The position numbers were made by a program, and so were the translations under genes. The notes below the pieces were generated by a model. That model had not been told where the DNA came from and searched no databases. It was given only the letters and a program-made list of their open reading frames with translations. Shown piece after piece: positions 23,827-32,787 of a stretch of 33,017 nt of DNA. The stretch's first letter is position 1. Every line of letters starts with the position of its first letter. Origin of the DNA: an uncultured Actinomycetes bacterium (GTDB taxonomy: Bacteria; Actinomycetota; Actinomycetes; S36-B12); assembly GCA_913061025.1 (NCBI GenBank), contig CAJXUJ010000003.1, forward strand, positions 1-33,017, read 5' to 3'.

Positions 23827-25166
23827 CCGACGGTCAGTTCGGCATCTTCGGCGGGGACCCGTGGTGGTTGGTCCTGGGCAAGACCGTTGCCATCTTCGCG
23901 CTGCTCGTCTTGCTGACGCTGTTCACCATCTGGTGGGAGCGCCGGGTGGTGTCGCGGATGCAGAACCGCATCGGACCGAACCGTGTTGGTCCGCAAGGAC
24001 TCCTGCAGTCCCTCATGGATGGCTTCAAACTTGCCTTCAAGGAAGAGGTCATTCCGAAGGCTGCCCACGTTGGCGTCTACTGGATAGCCCCGGTGATTTC
24101 GGCAACAGCAGCGTTCATCGCCTTCGCCGTCATCCCGTTCGGACCGACCGTCTCGGTCTTCGGAGTTGAGACGCCGCTTCAGTTGACCGACTTCCCCGTT
24201 TCGGTGCTGTACGTACTTGCCATCGCGTCGATCGGTGTCTACGGTCTCGTGCTCGCGGGCTGGTCGTCCGGTTCCACCTACCCGCTGCTGGGAGGCCTCC
24301 GCTCGACCGCGCAGGTGATCTCCTACGAGATCGCGATGGGTCTGTCCTTCGTCGCCGTATTCATCTACGCCGGTTCCATGTCCACATCGCAGATCGTGCT
24401 TGCTCAGGAGCCGATCTGGTTCGCGGTGATCTTGTTGCCGAGCTTCCTGATCTACGTGACGTCCATGGTCGGCGAGACCAACCGCGCACCGTTTGACCTT
24501 CCCGAAGCTGAGGGTGAACTTGTCGGTGGTTTCCACACCGAGTACTCGTCATTGAAGTTCGCCATGTTCTTCCTCGCCGAGTACATCAACATGGTCACCG
24601 TCTCCGCGCTCGCGACCACCCTCTTCCTCGGTGGCTACCTCGCGCCGTGGCCGCTATCTCTGTGGGAAGGCGCCAACTCCGGCTGGTGGCCCGTCCTGTG
24701 GTGGCTGATCAAGGTGCAACTATTCATATTCCTGTTCATCTGGCTACGTGGAACGCTGCCACGTCTGCGCTACGACCAGTTCATGAAGTTCGGTTGGAAG
24801 GTACTCATCCCCGTTGCCCTGGTCTGGGTGGTGATCGTCTCCATCGCTCGACTGTTCCGCAACGACGTCAACCTCTCGAACACCGAACTGCTGTTGGTCG
24901 GTGCTGTGGTGATCGTCGTGTTGCTGGGTGGCTCGTGGCTGCTCCAGATCCGTGCCAACCGCAAGGAGGACCGTCGGGCGCAGGCCGAGGAAGACAACGC
25001 CCGGCGCGTCAACGAGGTTCTGACGGGAGCCGCCACCGGTCATCCCGTTCCGCCACTACCGGGTCAACGGTTCGAATACACACCCCGTCGGGCAACGGTG
25101 ACGTCTCCGGCGATCGCAAGTGACAGCGCGGATGATTCCGCGAAGGAGGAGGGCACAGATGCCTGA
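23823..25166 (+). CDS. nuoH: NADH-quinone oxidoreductase subunit H
   Basis: A 447-residue membrane subunit that joins the peripheral arm to the membrane arm and lines the quinone chamber. It has MQNRIGPNRVGPQGLLQSLM and FKLAFKEEVIPKAA near the N-terminus and GETNRAPFDLPEAEGELVGG in the conserved loop. It has about eight or nine membrane helices, then a cytoplasmic tail of roughly 70 residues (RANRKEDRRAQAEEDNARR onward) absent from E. coli NuoH but common in actinobacteria. It overlaps nuoG by 4 nt and nuoI by 8 nt. Confidence 0.96.
   Translation: MTDGQFGIFGGDPWWLVLGKTVAIFALLVLLTLFTIWWERRVVSRMQNRIGPNRVGPQGLLQSLMDGFKLAFKEEVIPKAAHVGVYWIAPVISATAAFIAFAVIPFGPTVSVFGVETPLQLTDFPVSVLYVLAIASIGVYGLVLAGWSSGSTYPLLGGLRSTAQVISYEIAMGLSFVAVFIYAGSMSTSQIVLAQEPIWFAVILLPSFLIYVTSMVGETNRAPFDLPEAEGELVGGFHTEYSSLKFAMFFLAEYINMVTVSALATTLFLGGYLAPWPLSLWEGANSGWWPVLWWLIKVQLFIFLFIWLRGTLPRLRYDQFMKFGWKVLIPVALVWVVIVSIARLFRNDVNLSNTELLLVGAVVIVVLLGGSWLLQIRANRKEDRRAQAEEDNARRVNEVLTGAATGHPVPPLPGQRFEYTPRRATVTSPAIASDSADDSAKEEGTDA
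25143..25149 (+). promoter_or_regulatory. strong ribosome binding site fixing the nuoI start
   Basis: AAGGAGG lies 9 nt before the ATG at 25159, inside the end of nuoH. It decides for this ATG over the in-frame codon at 25120, which would add 13 residues overlapping nuoH. Confidence 0.7.
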
Positions 25167-25692
25167 GTTGCCCCAAGCCGTGCGCGGCTTCGGTGTCACC
25201 TTCGGGACGATGTTCAAGAAGGTTGTCACCGAGCAGTACCCGGAGGACAAGCAGCCGACCAAGCCCCGTTTCCACGGCCGGCACCAACTCAACCGTTGGG
25301 CCGATGGACTCGAGAAGTGTGTCGGTTGTGAGTTGTGCGCGTGGGCCTGCCCGGCCGATGCGATCTACGTTGAGGGTGCAGACAACACCGATGAAGAGCG
25401 CTACTCCCCAGGGGAGCGCTACGGCCGCGTCTACCAGATCAACTACCTCCGCTGCATCTTCTGCGGACTGTGCATCGAAGCGTGCCCGACCCGAGCGCTC
25501 ACCATGACCAACGAATACGAACTCGCGGACAGCAGCCGTGCGGACTTGATCTACGAGAAGGACCAACTCTTGGCACCGCTGCTGCCGGGAATGGTCCAAC
25601 CGCCGCACCCGATGGTCCCGGGCACCACCGAGCAGGACTACTACGCAAACAAGGTCACCGGCGCGGTGCCCGAACAGGAGCAGGCCTCATGA
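25159..25692 (+). CDS. nuoI: NADH-quinone oxidoreductase subunit I
   Basis: A 177-residue ferredoxin-like subunit with two [4Fe-4S] clusters (N6a, N6b) that relay electrons towards NuoB. The two motifs are CVGCELCAWACP (Cys54, 57, 60, 64) and CIFCGLCIEACP (Cys99, 102, 105, 109). The C-terminal ~65 residues are a Pro- and Gln-containing tail. It overlaps nuoH by 8 nt and nuoJ by 4 nt. Confidence 0.96.
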   Translation: MPELPQAVRGFGVTFGTMFKKVVTEQYPEDKQPTKPRFHGRHQLNRWADGLEKCVGCELCAWACPADAIYVEGADNTDEERYSPGERYGRVYQINYLRCIFCGLCIEACPTRALTMTNEYELADSSRADLIYEKDQLLAPLLPGMVQPPHPMVPGTTEQDYYANKVTGAVPEQEQAS

Positions 25693-26486
25693 CCGGAGGG
25701 GAAGTAGGAACCGGAGAGGCGATCGTCTTTTGGGTGAGCGGCACCCTTGCCGTCATCGGGGCACTTGGAATGGTCATCTCACGCAAGGCGGTGCACAGCG
25801 CTCTGTTCATCGCCTTGACGATGGTGAACCTAGCCATCCTGTACGTCGCGAACTCCGCTCCATTCCTCGGAATGGTGCAGATCATCGTCTACACCGGCGC
25901 GGTGATGATGCTGTTCCTGTTCGTCCTCATGGTGGTCGGCGTCGATTCGTCGGACTCGCTCATCGAGACGATCAAGGGCCAGCGGGTTGCTGGACTCTTG
26001 CTCGGCATCGGATTCTCGATCCTCCTTATCGCCGGCATCGGCAACGGCCTGATGGAGACATCCTCGGTCGGGTTGAATGCCGCGAACTCTGCTCAGGGCG
26101 GGAATGTCGAGGGCCTCGCGGCGTTGATGTTCGGCCCGTACCTCATCGCCTTCGAGGTCACCGCTGCGTTGCTCATCACCGCTGCGATGGGAGCGATGAT
26201 CCTCACGCACCGCGAGCGCTGGATGCCCAAGCGCACGCAGCGCGAGCTCTCCCAGGATCGCTTTGCCTCCGGCGAGCATCCCGGTCAGTTGCCACCCCCC
26301 GGTGTCTACGCGCGCCACAACGCGGTGGACACCCCCGCACTTCTGCCGGACGGCAGCACCAGCGACCTCAGCATCCCCGAGCCCCTGCGCGCTCGCGAGG
26401 ATGTGCGGGACGTGGATCACGCGGACATCGAAGAAGTTCGCCAATTGTCCGGGGGGTCGTCCTCGACCGAGGGTGAGGATCGATGA
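25689..26486 (+). CDS. nuoJ: NADH-quinone oxidoreductase subunit J
   Basis: A 265-residue membrane subunit with five hydrophobic helices in the first ~175 residues. It includes SRKAVHSALFIALTMVNLAI and the helix region FLGMVQIIVYTGAVMMLFLF, whose pi-bulge and Tyr are important for coupling in characterised enzymes. A hydrophilic tail of about 90 residues follows (RERWMPKRTQRELSQDRF onward), longer than in E. coli. The ATG at 25689 overlaps the nuoI stop; the frame is open upstream inside nuoI but that is a shadow. Confidence 0.94.
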   Translation: MTGGEVGTGEAIVFWVSGTLAVIGALGMVISRKAVHSALFIALTMVNLAILYVANSAPFLGMVQIIVYTGAVMMLFLFVLMVVGVDSSDSLIETIKGQRVAGLLLGIGFSILLIAGIGNGLMETSSVGLNAANSAQGGNVEGLAALMFGPYLIAFEVTAALLITAAMGAMILTHRERWMPKRTQRELSQDRFASGEHPGQLPPPGVYARHNAVDTPALLPDGSTSDLSIPEPLRAREDVRDVDHADIEEVRQLSGGSSSTEGEDR

Positions 26487-26782
26487 ACCCGGCCAATTAC
26501 GTCTTGCTTTCGGCGCTGCTGTTCAGCATCGGCGCTATCGGTGTTCTCGTTCGTCGCAACGCGATCATCGTGTTCATGTCGGTCGAGCTAATGCTCAACG
26601 CGGCGAATCTTGCTTTCGTCGCATTCGCGCGGATGAACGGAAACCTCGACGGACAGGTTGTCGCCTTCTTCGTGATGGTCGTTGCGGCCGCGGAGGTCGT
26701 CGTCGGTCTCGCGATCATCGTGACCATTTTCCGAACCCGTAGATCCGCGTCGATCGACGAACCCAACTTGCTGAAGTACTGA
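26483..26782 (+). CDS. nuoK: NADH-quinone oxidoreductase subunit K
   Basis: A 99-residue, three-helix MrpC-like membrane subunit. The two buried glutamates needed for proton transfer are Glu35 (FMSVELMLNAANL) and Glu71 (AAAEVVVGLAIIV), with the 36-residue spacing of E. coli Glu36/Glu72. It starts with an ATG overlapping the nuoJ stop and ends 16 nt before nuoL. Confidence 0.96.
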   Translation: MNPANYVLLSALLFSIGAIGVLVRRNAIIVFMSVELMLNAANLAFVAFARMNGNLDGQVVAFFVMVVAAAEVVVGLAIIVTIFRTRRSASIDEPNLLKY

Positions 26783-26798
26783 CGAATAGGACGGATAC

Positions 26799-28691
26799 GT
26801 GACTGAGATCATCCCCGCCGAGGGGATCTTCGGACTGCTGTGGGTGCTTATCGCACTGCCCGCAGTGGGTGCGGTGATCCTGCTCTTCGGTGGACGTCGA
26901 ACCAATTCCTGGGGTCCGTACCTGGGCGTCCTCACCGTCGTCGGCTCCGCCGTGCTCGGCGTCCTGATGCTGCTCGCGATGATGGACCAGCCGGCCGAGC
27001 AACGCACCGTCGTGCAGAACGTCTACGACTGGGTCTTCGTCGGGAGTTTCCAGGCGTCCTTTGCTCTGCAACTCGACCAGCTCTCCATGGTCTTCGTCCT
27101 GCTGATCACCATCGTCGGCGCGCTGATTCACATCTACTCGCTCGGCTACATGTCGCACGATCCAGACCGGCGCAAGTTCTTCGGCTACCTCAACTTGTTC
27201 GTTGCAGCGATGCTGATCCTCGTTCTGGCCAATAACTACCTCCTGCTGTACGTCGGCTGGGAAGGTGTGGGTCTGGCTAGCTACCTGCTCATCGGTTTCT
27301 GGCAGCAAAAGCCCACGGCTGCAGCCGCTGCCAAGAAGGCCTTCATCATCAACCGCGTGGGCGACGTCGGTCTGTCCCTCGCGATCATGCTGATCTTCGT
27401 CACCTTCGGATCGATCACCTTCCAGGATGTGTTCGGGCAGGCCAGCGAGGCCAGCGAGGGCACCCTCACGGCGATCGGTCTGCTGCTACTTCTCGCGGCC
27501 GCCGGCAAGTCCGCGCAGTTCCCGCTCCAGGCCTGGCTGCTCGACGCGATGGAAGGCCCTACTCCCGTGTCGGCACTCATCCACGCTGCGACGATGGTCA
27601 CCGCGGGCGTTTACCTGATTGCCCGCAGCAACGCGATCTACGACGCCGCGGCATGGGCCGCAACGGCCGTGGTTGTGGTGGGCCTGATCACCATCTTCAT
27701 GGGCGCGATCATCGGTTCGGCGAAGGACGACATCAAGAAGTCCCTTGCTGGTTCCACGATGAGCCAGATCGGCTACATGGTCTTCGCGGCCGGTCTTGGT
27801 CCGATCGGCTACGTCTTCGCGATCTTCCACCTGCTCACCCACGGCGTTTTCAAGGCCGGTCTCTTCCTTGGTGCCGGATCCGTCATGCACGGCATGAACG
27901 ACAACGTGAACATGCGCAGGTACGGAGCGCTCAAGGGCGTCATGGTCATCACGTTCATCACCTTTATGGCCGGTTACCTCGCGATCATCGGGATTCCACC
28001 GTTCTCTGGGTTCTGGTCGAAGGACGAGATCATCCACGCTGCTTTCGAGCGCAACTGGGTAATCGGTGCGGCCGCGATCCTCGCCGCTGGTATCACCGGC
28101 TTCTACATGACCCGGATGATCGCCATGACGTTCTTCGGCAAGAAGCGTTGGGAGGACGACGCCCATCCGCACGAGTCCCCAGCCGTGATGACGATCCCGC
28201 TGATCATCCTGGCGATCGGGTCCACGTTCCTGGGTATGGCGTTGCTGTTCTGGGGCAACATCGAAGAGTGGCTCGAGCCGGTGGTCGGTTACGAGTCCGT
28301 CCCGACGCCGCTGCCGACGTCCTTCTACATCGCGGTCACGCTTGTCGTGGTCATCATCGGTGCGATCATCGGCTGGGTCATGTACGCCCGCAAGGACGTT
28401 CCCGTCGAGGCCCCGCGCGGCAATGCGCTGACCCGGGCCGCCCGCCAAGATCTGTACGGCGATGCTGTGAACGATGTCTTGGTGGTGGAGCCGACCTACC
28501 GGACCGCTCAGGCGCTGACCACCTTCGACACCAAGGCCGTCGACGGTTTCGTGAACTGGACGGCCACGTTCGTCGGAGATCTAGCTCGTCGCTTGCGGCG
28601 TAGTCAAAGCGGGTTCGCCCGTTCGTACGCGTTGTCCATGGTTGGGGGCGCCCTCATCGTCGCCCTCGCTCTGATCCTGGTGAGGCTGTAG
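26799..28691 (+). CDS. nuoL: NADH-quinone oxidoreductase subunit L
   Basis: A 630-residue antiporter-like subunit at the far end of the membrane arm, with the long lateral helix near its C-terminus. It has YVGWEGVGLASYLLIGFW (key helix-5 glutamate), AAKKAFIINRVGDVGL, GKSAQFPLQAWLLDAMEGPT and ALIHAATMVTAGVYLIAR. Length is normal. The GTG start has an AGGA 7 nt upstream. The stop TAG shares its last base with the nuoM GTG. Confidence 0.96.
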   Translation: MTEIIPAEGIFGLLWVLIALPAVGAVILLFGGRRTNSWGPYLGVLTVVGSAVLGVLMLLAMMDQPAEQRTVVQNVYDWVFVGSFQASFALQLDQLSMVFVLLITIVGALIHIYSLGYMSHDPDRRKFFGYLNLFVAAMLILVLANNYLLLYVGWEGVGLASYLLIGFWQQKPTAAAAAKKAFIINRVGDVGLSLAIMLIFVTFGSITFQDVFGQASEASEGTLTAIGLLLLLAAAGKSAQFPLQAWLLDAMEGPTPVSALIHAATMVTAGVYLIARSNAIYDAAAWAATAVVVVGLITIFMGAIIGSAKDDIKKSLAGSTMSQIGYMVFAAGLGPIGYVFAIFHLLTHGVFKAGLFLGAGSVMHGMNDNVNMRRYGALKGVMVITFITFMAGYLAIIGIPPFSGFWSKDEIIHAAFERNWVIGAAAILAAGITGFYMTRMIAMTFFGKKRWEDDAHPHESPAVMTIPLIILAIGSTFLGMALLFWGNIEEWLEPVVGYESVPTPLPTSFYIAVTLVVVIIGAIIGWVMYARKDVPVEAPRGNALTRAARQDLYGDAVNDVLVVEPTYRTAQALTTFDTKAVDGFVNWTATFVGDLARRLRRSQSGFARSYALSMVGGALIVALALILVRL

Positions 28692-30238
28692 TGAGTGCGT
28701 TTCCCTGGTTGACCACCCTCGGGGTGCTGCCACTTCTCGGCAGCATCGTGGTCGCCCTGCTACCCAAGTCGAAGCCGACGCTGGCCAAGCAAGTCGCGCT
28801 CGCCGTCTCCTTCATCGTCCTCGGTGGCACCGTCGCTATGGCGCTGCAGTTCGACGGATCCTCCACGGCGCCGTTCCAGTTCGTCGAGTCCTACCCGTGG
28901 ATCCCAGCCTTCGGTATCTCGTACTCAGTCGGCCTCGACGGCATCGGCCTGGTGCTCGTCGCCCTTGCTGCGACGCTCGTACCGATCGTGATCCTCGCCG
29001 GCTGGCGGGATATCGAGGGGGATCAAGAGTCCGAGGGTTCGGTCAAGGGTTACTTCGCCCTGATCCTTGCGCTCGAGGCGCTGATGATCGGGGTCTTCTC
29101 GGCCACCGACGTCTTCCTGTTCTACGTGTTCTTCGAAGTGATGCTGGTCCCGGTCTACTTCATGATCGGTCGTTACGGCGGTCCGCAGCGCTCCTACGCC
29201 GCGATCAAGTTCCTGCTCTACAGCCTCCTCGGTGGCCTGTTCATGCTGGCGTCGTTGATCGGCCTGTACGTCGTGTCCGCGCGCGAGCTCGGCACCGGCA
29301 CCTTCGACTTCCTGTCCCTCGTTGGACTGGACATGGATCCGAACACGCAGAAGATGCTGTTCCTCGGCTTCTTCTTCGCCTTCGCCATCAAGGCCCCGCT
29401 GTGGCCGTTCCACACCTGGTTGCCGGACGCCGCCGCGCAGTCCAAGCCCGGCACCTCGGTGTTGTTGATCGGTGTGTTGGACAAGGTCGGCACCTTCGGA
29501 ATGATCCGCTACTGCCTGCCGATCTTCCCGGCGGCGAGTGAGTTCTACGCACCCGTGGTCATCGGAATGGCGCTGATCGGCATCTTCTACGGCGCATATG
29601 TCGCGCTCACCGCTTCGGACATGAAGCGGCTGTTCGCCTATTCCTCGATGTCCCACTTCGGCTTCATCGCCCTCGGCATCTTCGTGTTCACCAGCGCCGG
29701 ACAGTCGGGCTCGGTCGTCTACATGGTTGCCCACGGACTCTCCACCGCTGCGCTGTTCCTAACCGCTGGATTCCTGATGTCTCGACGTCGGGAATCGGCA
29801 CTCATCTCCGACTACGGCGGCGTGAACAAGGTCGCCCCGGTCCTGGCCGGGTTCTTCCTCGTCGCGGCGCTCTCCTCGCTCGCCCTTCCGGGCCTGGTCT
29901 CGTTCGTCGGTGAGTTCCTGGTTCTGCTGGGAGCGTTCGAGCGCTTCCTGTGGGTCGGCGCCGTCGCCACACTCGGCATCGTCATCACTGCGGCCTACGT
30001 GCTCCGCCTCTACCAGAAGTCGATGACCGGACCGGTGAATCCGAGCGTCGAGGGCATCACGGACCTGAAGGGTCGGGAGATCACGGCCCTGGTTCCGATT
30101 GCCGCCCTGACCATCACCCTCGGCTTCTACCCGGCGCCGTTGCTGAACGTGATTAACCCGGCGGTCGACTGGACCATGAGCACCATTTCGGCGGTCGATC
30201 CGGACCCGGTCCTCTCGAGTGAAGGAGGTCAGCAGTGA
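28691..30238 (+). CDS. nuoM: NADH-quinone oxidoreductase subunit M
   Basis: A 515-residue antiporter-like proton-pumping subunit. Conserved features are FFEVMLVPVYFMIGRYGG (helix-5 glutamate), FAIKAPLWPFHTWLPDA (helix-7 lysine), SMSHFGFIALGIFVF, and GTSVLLIGVLDKVGTFGMIR in the actinobacterial form of helix 8. It is translationally coupled at both ends: 1 nt overlap with nuoL and 4 nt with nuoN. Confidence 0.96.
   Translation: MSAFPWLTTLGVLPLLGSIVVALLPKSKPTLAKQVALAVSFIVLGGTVAMALQFDGSSTAPFQFVESYPWIPAFGISYSVGLDGIGLVLVALAATLVPIVILAGWRDIEGDQESEGSVKGYFALILALEALMIGVFSATDVFLFYVFFEVMLVPVYFMIGRYGGPQRSYAAIKFLLYSLLGGLFMLASLIGLYVVSARELGTGTFDFLSLVGLDMDPNTQKMLFLGFFFAFAIKAPLWPFHTWLPDAAAQSKPGTSVLLIGVLDKVGTFGMIRYCLPIFPAASEFYAPVVIGMALIGIFYGAYVALTASDMKRLFAYSSMSHFGFIALGIFVFTSAGQSGSVVYMVAHGLSTAALFLTAGFLMSRRRESALISDYGGVNKVAPVLAGFFLVAALSSLALPGLVSFVGEFLVLLGAFERFLWVGAVATLGIVITAAYVLRLYQKSMTGPVNPSVEGITDLKGREITALVPIAALTITLGFYPAPLLNVINPAVDWTMSTISAVDPDPVLSSEGGQQ
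30222..30228 (+). promoter_or_regulatory. strong ribosome binding site for nuoN
   Basis: AAGGAGG followed by 6 nt and the GTG at 30235, inside the end of nuoM. This supports a GTG start overlapping the nuoM stop. Confidence 0.7.
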
Positions 30239-31767
30239 ACTACACGCCTCCTGCCCTCGACTATGCGGCGCTAGCGCCGATGATCGTCATCTTCGCGGCG
30301 GCGATTATCTCGGTTCTGGTTGAAGCCTTCACCCCGCGAGGAGTGCGGCGCTACCTGCAGCTGCTCATCGTCTTTGGTGCATTGATCGCGTCGGGCGTGC
30401 TCATCGTGCTCAATGCGGGCACCCGCACTGTCACCGCTGGTCAAGCCGTCGTGATCGACGGTCCCGCGCTTGTTCTGCAGGGTGCCATCGTGATCCTCGC
30501 GATCCTCGGCGCCGCTCTGATGGCCGAACGTTCGATCGATTCCGTCGGAGATGCCTTCGCCTCGCGGGTTTCCTCACTCCCCGGCTCGGAGGAAGAGAAG
30601 CAGTTCACGCAGCGTGGCTACCTCCAGACGGAGATTTGGCCACTGACGCTCTTCGCCGTCCTGGGCATGATGCTGTTCGTCTCGGCGAACGATCTGCTGC
30701 TGATGTTCGTGGCCCTGGAGGTCATGTCCCTGCCGCTGTATCTGATGACCGGCATGGCGCGTCGTCGTCGTCTGCTCAGTCAAGAAGCCGCACTGAAGTA
30801 CTTCCTCCTCGGCGCGTTCTCCTCGGCCTTCTTCCTCTACGGCGCGGCCCTGGTCTACGGCTACTCCGGATCGATCACATTCCCCGAGATCGCCCAGACG
30901 ATCACCAGCAAGCCCGGTGAATCCCTCGTCCTGATGATCGGCCTCGGGATGATCCTCATTGGCCTGCTGTTCAAGGTTGGTGCGGTGCCGTTCCACCAGT
31001 GGGTTCCCGACGTCTACCAGGGTGCACCCACGCCGGTCACCGGCTTCATGGCGGCAACGGTCAAGATCGCTGCTTTCGGAGCCCTGCTCCGACTGCTCTA
31101 CGTGGCATTCGGTGGCGTTCGATGGGACTGGGAGCCGATTATCTGGATCGTCGCGATCCTCACCATGCTCATCGGTTCGATCGTGGCCGTCGTCCAGACC
31201 GACATCAAGCGCATGCTCGCTTACTCCTCGGTCGCGCAGGCCGGTTTCATCCTCATAGGTGTTGCGGCTGCTTCCCCCGCCGGTATCGCGAGCACGATGT
31301 TCTATCTCATCGCCTACGGCTTCACCACGATCGGTGCATTCGCCATCATCGCAATGATCCGTGATGCCAACGGTGAAGCCACCAACCTCGCCTCCTGGGC
31401 CGGCATCGGTCGAAAGTCGCCGATCGTCGCCTCGGCGTTCGCGATCTTCATGCTCGGCCTTGCCGGCATTCCGCTGACGTCGGGCTTCGTGGGCAAGTTC
31501 GCGGTGTTCGCCGCAGCCATCGAGGCGGGCATGGTGTGGCTGGTCATCGTCGGCGTCGTCGCCAGCCTGATCGCCGCGTTCTTCTACGTGCGGGTGATCG
31601 TCGTGATGTTCTTCGCCCAGCCAACCGAGCAGACCGCCTCGGTGGCTATCCCATCGGCCTTCACCACGGTGGCTCTTGCCGCCGGGGTGGCGGTGACCGT
31701 GATCCTGGGTGTGGTTCCCCAGCCCGTCCTCGATCTGGTCACGAATGCCGATGTCTTCATCCGGTAG
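30235..31767 (+). CDS. nuoN: NADH-quinone oxidoreductase subunit N
   Basis: A 510-residue antiporter-like proton-pumping subunit, the last gene of the nuo set. It has VALEVMSLPLYLMTGM (helix-5 glutamate), ALKYFLLGAFSSAFFLYG, FKVGAVPFHQWVPDVYQGAP (helix-7 lysine) and TPVTGFMAATVKIAAFGALL. The region at about 100-125 (SLPGSEEEKQFTQRGYLQ) is a hydrophilic loop insert. The GTG is chosen by the AAGGAGG 6 nt upstream. Its stop lies 12 nt before the polyprenyl synthase gene. Confidence 0.96.
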   Translation: MNYTPPALDYAALAPMIVIFAAAIISVLVEAFTPRGVRRYLQLLIVFGALIASGVLIVLNAGTRTVTAGQAVVIDGPALVLQGAIVILAILGAALMAERSIDSVGDAFASRVSSLPGSEEEKQFTQRGYLQTEIWPLTLFAVLGMMLFVSANDLLLMFVALEVMSLPLYLMTGMARRRRLLSQEAALKYFLLGAFSSAFFLYGAALVYGYSGSITFPEIAQTITSKPGESLVLMIGLGMILIGLLFKVGAVPFHQWVPDVYQGAPTPVTGFMAATVKIAAFGALLRLLYVAFGGVRWDWEPIIWIVAILTMLIGSIVAVVQTDIKRMLAYSSVAQAGFILIGVAAASPAGIASTMFYLIAYGFTTIGAFAIIAMIRDANGEATNLASWAGIGRKSPIVASAFAIFMLGLAGIPLTSGFVGKFAVFAAAIEAGMVWLVIVGVVASLIAAFFYVRVIVVMFFAQPTEQTASVAIPSAFTTVALAAGVAVTVILGVVPQPVLDLVTNADVFIR

Positions 31768-31773
31768 TACCGT
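31768..31773 (+). promoter_or_regulatory. -10 box (TACCGT) for the polyprenyl synthase gene
   Basis: TACCGT begins directly after the nuoN stop and is followed by 6 nt (CGAGCC) and the ATG at 31780. There is no Shine-Dalgarno sequence, so the gene may have its own leaderless transcript besides read-through from nuo. Confidence 0.5.
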
Positions 31774-31779
31774 CGAGCC

Positions 31780-32778
31780 ATGACCGAGAGCCCGCTAGGC
31801 GAACTGTCGGTCGACCCTGCCTTCGACGCATCGCTTGCGGCCTCCCTCGAGGAGGTCGAGATCGCCCTGCGAAGTGCGGTCGTGAGCGACTACCCCTTCG
31901 TCACGGAGACGTCCCGCCACCTGGTCGATGCGGGCGGCAAGCGCTTCCGGCCGCTCCTGACGGTTCTTGCGTCGCACTTTGGTCCCAACCCCGCGAACGA
32001 CGACGTCATCAGGTCGGCTGTCGTCGTTGAACTGACCCACCTCGCAACGCTCTACCACGACGACGTCATGGACGAGGCGCAGTTGCGGCGGGGGGCTCCC
32101 TCGGCGAATGCGCGGTGGGACAACTCGGTGGCGATCCTTACGGGAGATTTCCTCTTCGCTCGGGCGTCGGACATCCTGGCCGACCTTGGCCCGGAAGCGG
32201 TCCGCATTCAGGCCCAAACCTTTGAGCGTCTGTGCACCGGTCAGATCCGCGAGAGCGTCGGTCCGGACGACGGCATCGACCCGGTGAAGCATCACCTTCA
32301 GGTTCTCGCGGATAAGACCGGATCATTGATCGCCACGGCCGGTCGCTTCGGGACCATGATGGCCGGCGCCGATGAGGCGACCATCGACACCATGAGCCGC
32401 TTTGGCGAAGCCATTGGCGTGGCTTTCCAGCTGGCCGATGACATCGTGGACATCACCTCGGATGCGACCCAATCCGGCAAGCTCCCGGGCACCGACCTCA
32501 GGGAAGGTGTGCCAACGCTAACGACCCTCATCGCGCGGGGAAGCGGAGCCGAGGAGGACGCAGACCTCGTCGAATTCCTTGGCGGCCCTATCCCGGACGA
32601 TGCCGAACACGAACGAGCCTTGGCTCTGCTGCGGGCCCACCCGGCTCTGGAGTCGGCCCGCGAAGAGGCCCGTCGATGGGCAAGCGACGCACGCCGGACT
32701 CTGGAGCCGCTTCCGGAGGGGCCTGCCAAGCATGCGCTCGAAGCGCTGTGTGATTACGTCGTCAACCGCACGGGCTGA
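31780..32778 (+). CDS. long-chain polyprenyl diphosphate synthase (menaquinone side chain)
   Basis: A 332-residue trans-isoprenyl diphosphate synthase. The first Asp-rich motif is HDDVMDEAQLRRG (Asp94, 95, 98) and the second is LADDIVDITSD (Asp220, 221, 224). GGKRFRPLLT at 52-61 binds isopentenyl diphosphate. The residue five before the first motif is Ala89, a small residue that leaves room for a long product, so a C30-C50 product is more likely than FPP or GGPP. Its position matches grcC1 of M. tuberculosis near ubiE, and it would supply MenA. The exact chain length cannot be read. It ends 9 nt from the convergent RarD-type gene. Confidence 0.92.
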   Translation: MTESPLGELSVDPAFDASLAASLEEVEIALRSAVVSDYPFVTETSRHLVDAGGKRFRPLLTVLASHFGPNPANDDVIRSAVVVELTHLATLYHDDVMDEAQLRRGAPSANARWDNSVAILTGDFLFARASDILADLGPEAVRIQAQTFERLCTGQIRESVGPDDGIDPVKHHLQVLADKTGSLIATAGRFGTMMAGADEATIDTMSRFGEAIGVAFQLADDIVDITSDATQSGKLPGTDLREGVPTLTTLIARGSGAEEDADLVEFLGGPIPDDAEHERALALLRAHPALESAREEARRWASDARRTLEPLPEGPAKHALEALCDYVVNRTG

Positions 32779-32787
32779 GGCAGCGAA

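Noticed and set aside
27486..28448. 320-codon open frame on the minus strand
   Set aside because: Antisense shadow of nuoL, rich in Asp, His and Arg, with no domain pattern.
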